This document shows positions 57,439 through 64,000 of a stretch of DNA of 64,000 nt, piece after piece. Source of the DNA: Methylobacterium nonmethylotrophicum (GTDB taxonomy: Bacteria > Pseudomonadota > Alphaproteobacteria > Rhizobiales > Beijerinckiaceae); NCBI RefSeq assembly GCF_004745635.1, contig NZ_SRLB01000001.1:1-64000 (forward strand). Direction: 5' to 3'. How positions within the stretch are numbered: the first letter of the stretch is position 1; each line of letters opens with the position of its first letter. The notes under the pieces are model-generated. The model made no database searches and was not told where the DNA came from. It saw only the letters and a program-made list of their open reading frames with translations. Made by a program: the position numbers and the translations under genes.

Positions 57439-57852
57439 GTGAAGGAACTGAAGATCAAGGCCGGCCCGTTCGACCTCGTCGGCCGGCTCGAGCTCGAGAA
57501 GGCGCCCCAGACCTGTGCGGCCTTCATCAAGGCGCTGCCCTTCGTGAGCGAGGTCATCCACGTGCGCTGGAGCGGCGAGGGCGTGTGGATGCCGCTCGGC
57601 GACCTCGATTTCGGCGTGGGCTACGAGAACCACACCAGCTATCCGGCCCCGGGCCAGATGATCCTGTATCCGGGCGGCATCAGCGAGACCGAGATCCTGC
57701 TCGCCTATGGCGGCGTGCACTTCGCCAGCAAGGTCGGCCAGCTCGCCGGCAACCACTTCCTGACCATCACCACCGGCCTCGAGCACGTCTACGACCTCGG
57801 CCGCATGACCCTGCTCAAGGGCGCCCAGCCGATCCGCTTCGAGGCGATCTGA
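57439..57852 (+). CDS. DUF3830 family protein (cyclophilin-like fold)
   Basis: The 137-residue product starts with GTG after AGGAG and reads VKELKIKAGPFDLVGRLELEKAPQTCAAFIKALPFVSE, typical of DUF3830. The family has a cyclophilin-like beta-barrel and is found next to amidohydrolases and hydantoinases, but no activity is established. The gene is 46 bp after the amidohydrolase and likely shares its LysR control. It may bind or isomerise a ureide intermediate (inference). Confidence 0.8.
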   Translation: MKELKIKAGPFDLVGRLELEKAPQTCAAFIKALPFVSEVIHVRWSGEGVWMPLGDLDFGVGYENHTSYPAPGQMILYPGGISETEILLAYGGVHFASKVGQLAGNHFLTITTGLEHVYDLGRMTLLKGAQPIRFEAI

Positions 57853-57881
57853 GCCGGGACGGTGTCCGGCCGCCGGAGCTG

Positions 57882-57932
57882 GCCTGACGTCAGGAATTGC
57901 CTGACTTGAGAACCTGCCTGACTTCAGGACAT
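57882..57932. repeat. Three 17-bp tandem repeats with palindromic cores
   Basis: GCCTGACGTCAGGAATT, GCCTGACTTGAGAACCT and GCCTGACTTCAGGACAT follow each other at 57882, 57899 and 57916, and a GCCTGG half-copy comes next. CCTGACGTCAGG is a perfect 12-bp palindrome and CCTGACTTCAGG nearly so. They lie between DUF3830 and the hybrid kinase, about 160 bp before its start. Confidence 0.75.
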
Positions 57933-58090
57933 GCCTGGACGGGAGGAATGGAAACCGCGGGAGCCGGCGCCACCGCGGACTTTGGTCTCACACGATCCCC
58001 TTGCGGCGGGGCGGCGCGCCCCGTACGCCTGACGGACATTCCGCCCGGGATCCCGGGCGGGTGCGGGGGAGCCCGCGCAGGGCGCGAGAG

Positions 58091-60925
58091 ATGAACCTGA
58101 AACGGTCCTACCGCAGTCTCGTCGGCGGCGTCTGGGCGGGCGTGCTCACGACCTGCCTGGGCCTCGCCACGGTCACGGTCTGGACCGACACCCGCGACTA
58201 CGAGCGCACGATCCGCGATGCCCGCAGCACGGCCGAGGCGGTGGTGCAGGCGCTCGGCCAGGAGGCGAACCGCCTCGTCTCCTCGATCGACATGCTGCTC
58301 AGCGCCGCCAGCGCCCGGGTCGACGCCCACACCTTCGGGGCGAGCCCGCACTACACCCGCCAGATCGTCTCCGGCCTGATGGCCCATATCCCGGCGGTGA
58401 TGGCCGTGCGGGTGCTCGACGGCAGCACCAATGGCGTGCTGTTCGGGCAGGGCGGCGCCGGCAGCGAGGGCCGGCCCACCGATGCCGAGCTGGTGCGCTC
58501 CGCCCTGGCGGTGGGCCAGTCCGAGCTCGCGATCGGCTGGCCGACCCGGGTCGGGCCAGCCGATTCCTGGTTCGTCAGCGTCGCCCGCCTGGTGATGCCG
58601 CGCCCGGGGGAGACGCCGCTCGTCGCGGTGGCGGACCTGTCGCTCACCGAGCTGCAGCGGCTCTACGGCCAGCTCGACCTCGGGCCCAACGGCGCCATCG
58701 GGCTGTTGCGCAGCGACGGGGTGGTCCTGGTGCGCCACCCCTACGTGCCGGACAAGGTCGGCCGGAGCATCGCCGGCGGGTCGCTGATGCGGGCCGCCGC
58801 GGGGTCGGCCGGCGGCAGCTTCGACGCCAGCGCCTCGCCGATCGACGGCGTCTCGCGCTACGGCAGCTTCCAGCGCGTCACCGGCGCGCCGCTCCTCGTC
58901 ACCACCGGCGTCTCGAAGGACGAGACCCTGGCGGCCTGGCGCGACGGCGTCCGGCAGGACGCCGCGGTGGTGCTCGGGATCAGCACGGTCCTGGTCGGGC
59001 TCGGCTTCGGGCTGACCCGGGCGCTGATGCGCCACCGCGACCTCGAGGCTGAGGCGAGGCGCGCCGCCGGCATGCTCTCGGCCGGCGAGGCGCGCTACCG
59101 GCTGCTCGCCGAGAACACCAGCGAGCTGATCGTGCTCGCCCACGACGATGGCCGGCGCAGCTACGTCTCGCCGGCCGTGCGGCGCCTGCTCGGCTACACG
59201 CCGGAGGAGGCCGCCGCGATGCGCCTGCGCGACTGCGTCCACCGCGAGGACCTCGCGCTCCTGGTGACCCAGGCCCGCCGCCTCGCCGCCGGCGAGACCC
59301 AGGTCAGCGTGGTCTGCCGCGCCCGCCACCGGACCGGATCCTGGGTCTGGGTCGAGGGGGCGTTCCGGCGGATCCCGGGCGCCGCGCCCGGCGAGCCCGC
59401 GATCATCGCGACCTTCCGGGACGTCGGCGAGCGCCAGCGCCACGCCCGGGCGCTGGAGGAGGCGCGGATCACCGCCGAGCGGGCGAGCCAGGCCAAGACC
59501 GACTTCCTGGCCTCGATGTCCCACGAGATCCGCACGCCGCTGAACGGCGTCATCGGCTACGCCGACCTCCTGCTGGCCGACCGCACCCTGCCGGGCCGGC
59601 ACCGGCGCTACCTCGACCGGATCGCCTCGGCGGGCGGGGCGCTCCTCACCGTCGTCGACGACATCCTCGACTTCTCGCGCATCGAGGCGGGCGGCATCGC
59701 GCTCGCGGAGGTGCCGTTCGCGCCCGCCGCCCTCGTCGACAACGCCGCCTCGATCGTGCGCGGCCTGTCCGAGCCCAAGGGCCTCGCCCTCGACGTGGCG
59801 CTCGATCCCACGGTGCCGGACTGGGTCCGGGGCGACCCCGACCGCCTGCGCCAGATCCTGCTCAACCTCCTCAACAACGCCGTCAAGTTCACCCCCGCCG
59901 GCCGGGTCGCGGTACGCGTCGCGGCCGAGGGCGGGACCCTGCGCTTCTGCGTGTCCGACACCGGGATCGGCATCGCCCCCGAGCAGCACGACCGCCTGTT
60001 TCGCCGCTTCAGCCAGGTCGACGGCTCGATCCGGCGGCAATACGGCGGCAGCGGCCTCGGCCTCGCCATCTGCAAGGGGCTGGTCGAGCTGATGGGCGGC
60101 ACGATCGGGGTCGAGAGCCGGCCCGGCGCCGGCTCGACGTTCTGGTTCCGGGTGCCACTGCCGGCCTGCCCGGCCCTGGCGGCGGAGGCCGCGGAGGGGC
60201 GGCCGGCGCCGGTCCGCCCGGCCCGCCTGCTGCTGGTCGAGGACGTGCCGATCAACCAGGACCTCGCCCGGGCGGTGCTCGAATCCGAGGGCCACCGCGT
60301 CGACGTCGCCGGCGACGGCGCGGCGGCGATCGAGGCGGTGCGGGCCAACCCCTACGACCTCGTGCTGATGGACGTGCAGATGCCCGGGATGGACGGGATC
60401 ACCGCGACCCGCACGATCCGGGGCCTGCCCGGCCCCGAAGGCCGCGTGCCGATCGTCGCGATGACCGCCAACGTGCTGCCGGCCCAGCTCGAGACCTTCC
60501 GGGCCGCCGGCATGGACGGCCATGTCGGCAAGCCGTTCAAGCGCGCCGAGCTCGCCGCCGCGATCGCCCGCCACCGCGCCGATGGCGGCGGGCCCGTGCC
60601 GCTTCCGGCGCTGATCGACTTCGAGGCCTTCGCGCAGGCCCGCTCCCTGATGGGCCCGGAGCGGATCGACGGCCTGCTCGGGCTGCTCGCCGCCGAGCTC
60701 GAGCAGCGCTTCCGGGTGCGCAGCGGCGACCGCGCCGGCCTCGCCCGCGACGCCCACGCGATGATCTCGGCCGCCGGCCTCCTGGGCTTCACCGGCCTGT
60801 CCGACCTCTGCCGCGAGATCGAGGATGCCTGCCTCGCCGGCGCCGACCTGCCGGACCTCCAGCGCCGGATCGAGGCGGCGCGGGCGGCGGCGCTCGCGCA
60901 GATCGAGACGTTGCGGGCGGCGTGA
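58091..60925 (+). CDS. Membrane hybrid sensor kinase (Cache-PAS-HisKA-HATPase-REC-HPt)
   Basis: This 944-residue multidomain kinase has an N-terminal membrane helix (GGVWAGVLTTCLGLATVTVW), an extracytoplasmic Cache sensor (about residues 35-295) and a second helix (VVLGISTVLVGLGFGLTRAL). A PAS domain (LAENTSELIVLAHDDGRRSYV), HisKA (FLASMSHEIRTPLNGVIGYA), HATPase_c (NLLNNAVKFTPAG; GSGLGLAICKGL), a receiver (VLMDVQMPGMDG) and a C-terminal HPt (DAHAMISAAGLLGF) follow. A full phosphorelay is thus in one chain; an output regulator is not nearby. The palindromic repeats upstream may regulate it. Confidence 0.88.
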   Translation: MNLKRSYRSLVGGVWAGVLTTCLGLATVTVWTDTRDYERTIRDARSTAEAVVQALGQEANRLVSSIDMLLSAASARVDAHTFGASPHYTRQIVSGLMAHIPAVMAVRVLDGSTNGVLFGQGGAGSEGRPTDAELVRSALAVGQSELAIGWPTRVGPADSWFVSVARLVMPRPGETPLVAVADLSLTELQRLYGQLDLGPNGAIGLLRSDGVVLVRHPYVPDKVGRSIAGGSLMRAAAGSAGGSFDASASPIDGVSRYGSFQRVTGAPLLVTTGVSKDETLAAWRDGVRQDAAVVLGISTVLVGLGFGLTRALMRHRDLEAEARRAAGMLSAGEARYRLLAENTSELIVLAHDDGRRSYVSPAVRRLLGYTPEEAAAMRLRDCVHREDLALLVTQARRLAAGETQVSVVCRARHRTGSWVWVEGAFRRIPGAAPGEPAIIATFRDVGERQRHARALEEARITAERASQAKTDFLASMSHEIRTPLNGVIGYADLLLADRTLPGRHRRYLDRIASAGGALLTVVDDILDFSRIEAGGIALAEVPFAPAALVDNAASIVRGLSEPKGLALDVALDPTVPDWVRGDPDRLRQILLNLLNNAVKFTPAGRVAVRVAAEGGTLRFCVSDTGIGIAPEQHDRLFRRFSQVDGSIRRQYGGSGLGLAICKGLVELMGGTIGVESRPGAGSTFWFRVPLPACPALAAEAAEGRPAPVRPARLLLVEDVPINQDLARAVLESEGHRVDVAGDGAAAIEAVRANPYDLVLMDVQMPGMDGITATRTIRGLPGPEGRVPIVAMTANVLPAQLETFRAAGMDGHVGKPFKRAELAAAIARHRADGGGPVPLPALIDFEAFAQARSLMGPERIDGLLGLLAAELEQRFRVRSGDRAGLARDAHAMISAAGLLGFTGLSDLCREIEDACLAGADLPDLQRRIEAARAAALAQIETLRAA

Positions 60926-60961
60926 AGGGCATCTCAGACAGTCGTTCGATCCCACCCACGA

Positions 60962-60974
60962 CCTCGTCCTGAGG
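60962..60974. repeat. Single REP arm, copy D
   Basis: CCTCGTCCTGAGG differs from the REP arm (CCTCATCCTGAGG) at one base. The rest of the element is absent, so it is probably a degenerate remnant. Confidence 0.5.
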
Positions 60975-61026
60975 TTGCGAGTGGGACGAAGTGTTCTGAC
61001 CCCCGGGCGGATCCGAAGCGAGCGCG

Positions 61027-61929
61027 TTACGTCGCCGAGCCCGGCGGAGATGCATTCCCATCCCGCTCCGCCAGATCCCGTCGCACCGCCTCCGCCCCCA
61101 CCACCGTCCCGCCCGCCGCCTCGATCGCCCGGCGCGCCGCCTCAACCCAGGCCCGGTTGCCCCGCGCCGATCCCCACGGCGCATCCTCGAGCCCGACCCG
61201 CACATGCCCGCCGCGCGCCACCGCCGCCGGCACCAGCGGCAGGATGTCGACGCCGAGGCCCGCCACCATCCAGGGCGCGCCCGGCGCGCATTCGGCGAGC
61301 AGCGCCAGATGCGCCTCGAGATAGGCCTCCCGCGGCGGGAATCCCCAGGCGAACTCGTCCGAGAACATGAAGCGGTAGACCGGCACCGGCGGACGCGGCG
61401 CGAGCGCCGCGAGAGCCGCGCCGAGGCGGGTGAAGCCCGGCTCGTAGATGGCGTAGCCCGGGCGGATCCGGTGGGTGCGGGCGATGCGCAGGCCCCAGCG
61501 GATATCGGCCATCGGGTTCCGGTAGAGGAAGCCGCTCTCCTCGGCCGAGACCTCGTCGTAGCGCAGGAAGGTGGTCGAGCCCGGATCGCACACCGTCCAC
61601 TCGATCAGGCCGCGCCGGGCCAGCTCCTCGGTATGGGCGTAGCGCTGCGCCGCGCTCGCGGCGTAATCCGAGCCGGCGAGGGGAATCGTCGGGTAGACGA
61701 TCACGTCGGCCTTGGCGCGGATGCCCTCGATGATGCGGGCATAGGTCTCCCAGGCGTCGTTCTGGCGCCCGGTCGCCGGATCGTAGGCGTGGACGTGGAC
61801 GATCGCCGCCCCCTCCGCCGCTGCCGCGAGCCCGTCTTCCACCACCTCCGCGACCGTGATCGGGATGCCGGGCTGGCGCTCGCGCCCCCACGGCCCGTTC
61901 AGGGCCGCCTCGATCCAGATCTCCGCCAT
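61027..61929 (-). CDS. BKACE-family enzyme (beta-keto acid cleavage, DUF849)
   Basis: The 300-residue TIM-barrel enzyme has zinc ligands His45 and His47 in IVHVHAYD, the N-terminal MAEIWIEAALNGPWGR and the later Glu in VRVGLEDAPWG. BKACE enzymes cleave beta-keto acids with acetyl-CoA to give a CoA ester and acetoacetate. The substrate cannot be read from the sequence. It is divergent from the acetamidase gene (158-bp gap), which may belong to the same catabolic route, for example of an amide or amino acid. Confidence 0.85.
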   Translation of the reverse strand: MAEIWIEAALNGPWGRERQPGIPITVAEVVEDGLAAAAEGAAIVHVHAYDPATGRQNDAWETYARIIEGIRAKADVIVYPTIPLAGSDYAASAAQRYAHTEELARRGLIEWTVCDPGSTTFLRYDEVSAEESGFLYRNPMADIRWGLRIARTHRIRPGYAIYEPGFTRLGAALAALAPRPPVPVYRFMFSDEFAWGFPPREAYLEAHLALLAECAPGAPWMVAGLGVDILPLVPAAVARGGHVRVGLEDAPWGSARGNRAWVEAARRAIEAAGGTVVGAEAVRRDLAERDGNASPPGSAT

Positions 61930-62087
61930 GACCGGCCTCCCACGGATTTCGCGGCATCATGCGCCGGCGGCGCGGGCCTGTCTGCCATGCGGCGCGGCGC
62001 ACGCGCGGCTCGGCTCTTGCGAGCGGTGCAGGTCTTGCAAGCGGTGCAGGCGCTGACAGACTCCGGTCCCGCCTCCGGGAGGATTCC

Positions 62088-63038
62088 TTGCCGACGCACC
62101 ACGAGATCCCCGCCACGCCCGACACGATGGTGCTGGGCTATTTCGACGCTGCGCTGCCGCCGGTGCTGACGGTCGAGTCCGGCGACACCGTCACGCTGCA
62201 CTCGCACCCGGCCGGCGGGCGGGCGACGCTGCATCCCGATCCCGCCCGCCACCCGGCCGACTACCTGGCGGCCCTCGACGCGCTCTCGCCCGGCCTCGGC
62301 CCGCACTTCGTCACCGGCCCGGTCCATGTCCGCGGCGCGATGCCCGGCGACGTGCTGCAGGTCGACATCCTCGACCTGAAGTTCCGCATGGACTGGGGCT
62401 TCGTGGCGATCCTGCCGCTGCTCGGTACCCTGCCGGACGAGTTCGAGGAGTACGAGACGATCCACCCGGACATCGACGCCGCGCGCGGCGTCGCGGTGCT
62501 GCCCTGGGGCACGGAACTGCCGCTCGACCCGTTCTTCGGCATCCTCGCCACCTCCCCGCCGCCGGCCTGGGGCAAGGTGACCTCGCCGGTGCCGCGCCGC
62601 TTCGGCGGCAACATGGACAACAAGGAGCTGAAGACCGGCACCACCCTGTACCTCCCGGTCTTCACCGAAGGGGCGGGGTTCTATGCCGGCGACGGCCACG
62701 GCGTGCAGGGCGACGGCGAGGTCTGCATCACGGCCCTCGAGACCGGGCTCACCGGCACGTTCCGGCTGACCCTGCGCAAGGATCTCGCCTTCGGCTGGCC
62801 CTTCGCCGAGACGCCGACCGACCTGATGGCGATCGGCCTGCACGAGAGCCTGGACGAGGCGATGCGCCAGGCGGTGCGCGAGATGATCCGCCACGTCACG
62901 GCCCGCACCGGGCTCACCCGCAACCAGGCCTACATGCTGTGCTCGCTCGCCGGGAACCTGCGCATCACCCAGACCGTCGACGGCAACAAGGGGGTGCACA
63001 TGCTCTTGCCCAAGAGCGCGCTTCCCGGAGCGCGATGA
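62088..63038 (+). CDS. Acetamidase/formamidase family protein
   Basis: The family hydrolyses short amides to the acid and ammonia. The 316-residue product starts with TTG, with GGGAGGA at optimal distance (62077-62083). There is no ATG near the conserved beginning PTHHEIPATPDTMVLGYFD. Family features include VTLHSHPAGG and GPVHVRGAMPGDVLQVDILD, then KVTSPVPRRFGGNMDNKEL and DGHGVQGDGEVCITALET. The open frame upstream to 61959 lacks homology-like sequence. The flavin-reductase-like gene follows by four bases, forming an operon. Confidence 0.87.
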   Translation: MPTHHEIPATPDTMVLGYFDAALPPVLTVESGDTVTLHSHPAGGRATLHPDPARHPADYLAALDALSPGLGPHFVTGPVHVRGAMPGDVLQVDILDLKFRMDWGFVAILPLLGTLPDEFEEYETIHPDIDAARGVAVLPWGTELPLDPFFGILATSPPPAWGKVTSPVPRRFGGNMDNKELKTGTTLYLPVFTEGAGFYAGDGHGVQGDGEVCITALETGLTGTFRLTLRKDLAFGWPFAETPTDLMAIGLHESLDEAMRQAVREMIRHVTARTGLTRNQAYMLCSLAGNLRITQTVDGNKGVHMLLPKSALPGAR

Positions 63039-63042
63039 GCGC

Positions 63043-63666
63043 ATGGACCTGCATTTCGACGACCTTTTGCCCCGCGACCGCTACCGCCTGCTCACCGCGC
63101 TGGTGACGCCGCGGCCGATCGCCCTCGTGACCACCCGGTCCGCCAGCGGCACCGACAACGCGGCCCCGATCAGCTTCTTCCAGGTCCTCGCCGAGGAGCC
63201 GCCGATCGTAGTCTTGAGCTTCAACCTGCGCTCCGACGGCAACCAGAAGGACACGCCCCGCAACATCGCCGAGACGGGCGAGTTCGTGGTCAACCTCGTC
63301 GACGAGGGCCTGGTCGCGGCGATGAACGTCTGCGCCGCCGAGTTCCCGCCCGACGAGAGCGAGATCGCGGCGGCGGGGCTGACGCTCCTGCCCTGCACCG
63401 GCGTGGCGCCGGGGCGGATCTCCGAGGCGCCGGCGAGCCTCGGCTGCCGCACCCACACCGTCATCGACCTCTCGCCCGAGCGCCGGATCGTGCTCGGGCA
63501 GGTCGTGTCGCTGCAGGCCCGGGACGAGTTGTTCACCCCGGACGGGCGCCACCTGCGCGACGGCGCCTTCCTGCCGGTCGGCCGGCTCTACGCGGATCTC
63601 TACGCCCGCACCGGCGACCGCTTCGCGGTGCCCCGGGTCACGCCGGAGGAGGCGCGGAGGGCCTGA
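63043..63666 (+). CDS. Flavin reductase-like domain protein
   Basis: The 207-residue protein contains the split-barrel FMN-binding domain (LVTPRPIALVTTRSASGTDNAAPISFFQVLAEEPPIVVLSF) and NIAETGEFVVNLVDEGL. It may supply reduced flavin to a monooxygenase or act on its own. It starts five bases after the acetamidase stop. No two-component monooxygenase gene is visible nearby, so its partner is unknown. Together with acetamidase and BKACE it may belong to a small amide/amino-acid degradation route. Confidence 0.8.
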   Translation: MDLHFDDLLPRDRYRLLTALVTPRPIALVTTRSASGTDNAAPISFFQVLAEEPPIVVLSFNLRSDGNQKDTPRNIAETGEFVVNLVDEGLVAAMNVCAAEFPPDESEIAAAGLTLLPCTGVAPGRISEAPASLGCRTHTVIDLSPERRIVLGQVVSLQARDELFTPDGRHLRDGAFLPVGRLYADLYARTGDRFAVPRVTPEEARRA

Positions 63667-63833
63667 GGGTCAAGCCCGGCCCGCTCGGCTCTGGGAGGGG
63701 CCGCCGCCGGCCCCGAGCGGGCGTCGGCGCGCAACCAGCCTCGCCCTGCCGAGCACCGTTCAAGCACCGTTGCGGTTTGAGAAGTCTGTGCTCACACTGC
63801 CGTCAGCCAAACTCGTCCGGAGCATGTCGCGCC

Positions 63834-64000
63834 GTGTCCACGGAACCGGCCAAGGGGCCAGCCTCCTATTTCCCGTCGATCGAGAAGAAGTATGGTCGGC
63901 CCATCGGCGAATGGCAGCAAGTGGTTCGTGAAAAGCTGCCCGCCAAGCACATGGAACTGATCGCGATGCTGAAGGCCGACCATGGAATGGGCCATGGCCA
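63834..64000 (+). CDS. DUF4287 domain protein, partial (cut by window end)
   Basis: The frame reads MSTEPAKGPASYFPSIEKKY from GTG (63834) and continues GRPIGEWQQVVREKLP, AKHMELIAMLKADHGMGHG. Short SIEKKYG/LKADHGMGHG phrases are typical of DUF4287, a small conserved domain of unknown function. The GTG could be replaced by an upstream start as no in-frame stop is close. The C-terminus is beyond the window. Confidence 0.65.
   Translation, partial: MSTEPAKGPASYFPSIEKKYGRPIGEWQQVVREKLPAKHMELIAMLKADHGMGHG

Noticed and set aside
57890..60955. 1021-codon minus-strand open frame opposite the hybrid kinase
   Set aside because: Antisense shadow; composition is not protein-like and the kinase domains on the other strand are unambiguous.

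Overview
The window is GC-rich alphaproteobacterial chromosome, most likely from Methylobacterium or a close relative. This is inferred from the very high GC, the style of the dispersed palindromes, the liv-type and polyamine transporters, the HWE kinase, the OpgH-like enzyme and the methanethiol oxidase pair. No rRNA is present, so the genus is not proven.

Layout. 1-728: end of an IS3-family element that has broken a palindrome just downstream of a type I methionine aminopeptidase gene (749-1504). 1581-17447: a roughly 16 kb aryl-CoA island best read as aerobic 2-aminobenzoate (anthranilate) degradation. It holds a CoA ligase, the two-domain 2-aminobenzoyl-CoA monooxygenase/reductase (15069-17447), beta-oxidation-type enzymes (acyl-CoA dehydrogenase, crotonase, SDR), a RidA protein, an alpha/beta hydrolase, a FAD monooxygenase, a cupin and a complete branched-chain-type ABC importer. 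A MarR regulator is in frame with the crotonase without a stop codon. Three copies of a GATATTTCA-N4-TAAA motif lie at the expected control points. 17629-19406: leuA, preceded by a Leu-rich leader peptide. 19549-19926: three identical tRNA-Lys genes in an exact 151-bp tandem array. 20290-24460: a spermidine/putrescine-type ABC transporter. 24678-29980: tRNA-Thr followed by a decayed island with an integrase tail, tandem repeats, one secreted protein and two lower-GC FG-GAP/VCBS-like paralogues. 29981-35318: an ABC binding protein, an adenylate/guanylate cyclase, and the SCO1-mtoX pair. 35655-41881: small unknown genes, two sensor kinases, and bfd/bfr. 42024-46485: ribA, cytochrome b561 and lemA-htpX-like. 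46629-47578: a PspA-like gene and a membrane partner. 47852-52958: a methyltransferase, GT4, divergent PTPS and BchC-like dehydrogenase operon facing an OpgH-like glucosyltransferase. 53051-54855: GNAT and ddl. 54950-60925: a LysR-controlled M20 amidohydrolase/DUF3830 pair and a hybrid kinase. 61027-63666: BKACE, acetamidase and flavin-reductase genes. The window ends in a DUF4287 gene.

How the genes work together. In the first island the liv importer would bring in the substrate and the ligase would activate it. The flavoenzyme would dearomatise the ring, RidA could hydrolyse the resulting enamine, and the beta-oxidation enzymes would finish. The MarR protein probably senses an aryl-CoA. The best candidate for an undescribed system is the PTPS-like/dehydrogenase/GT4/methyltransferase operon (47852-51140). 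It looks like a pathway for a modified, perhaps glycosylated, pterin-like small molecule. Secondary candidates are the MarR-crotonase read-through protein and the leuA attenuator.

All statements come from reading the sequence. No database search was run, and family names rest on recognised motifs.
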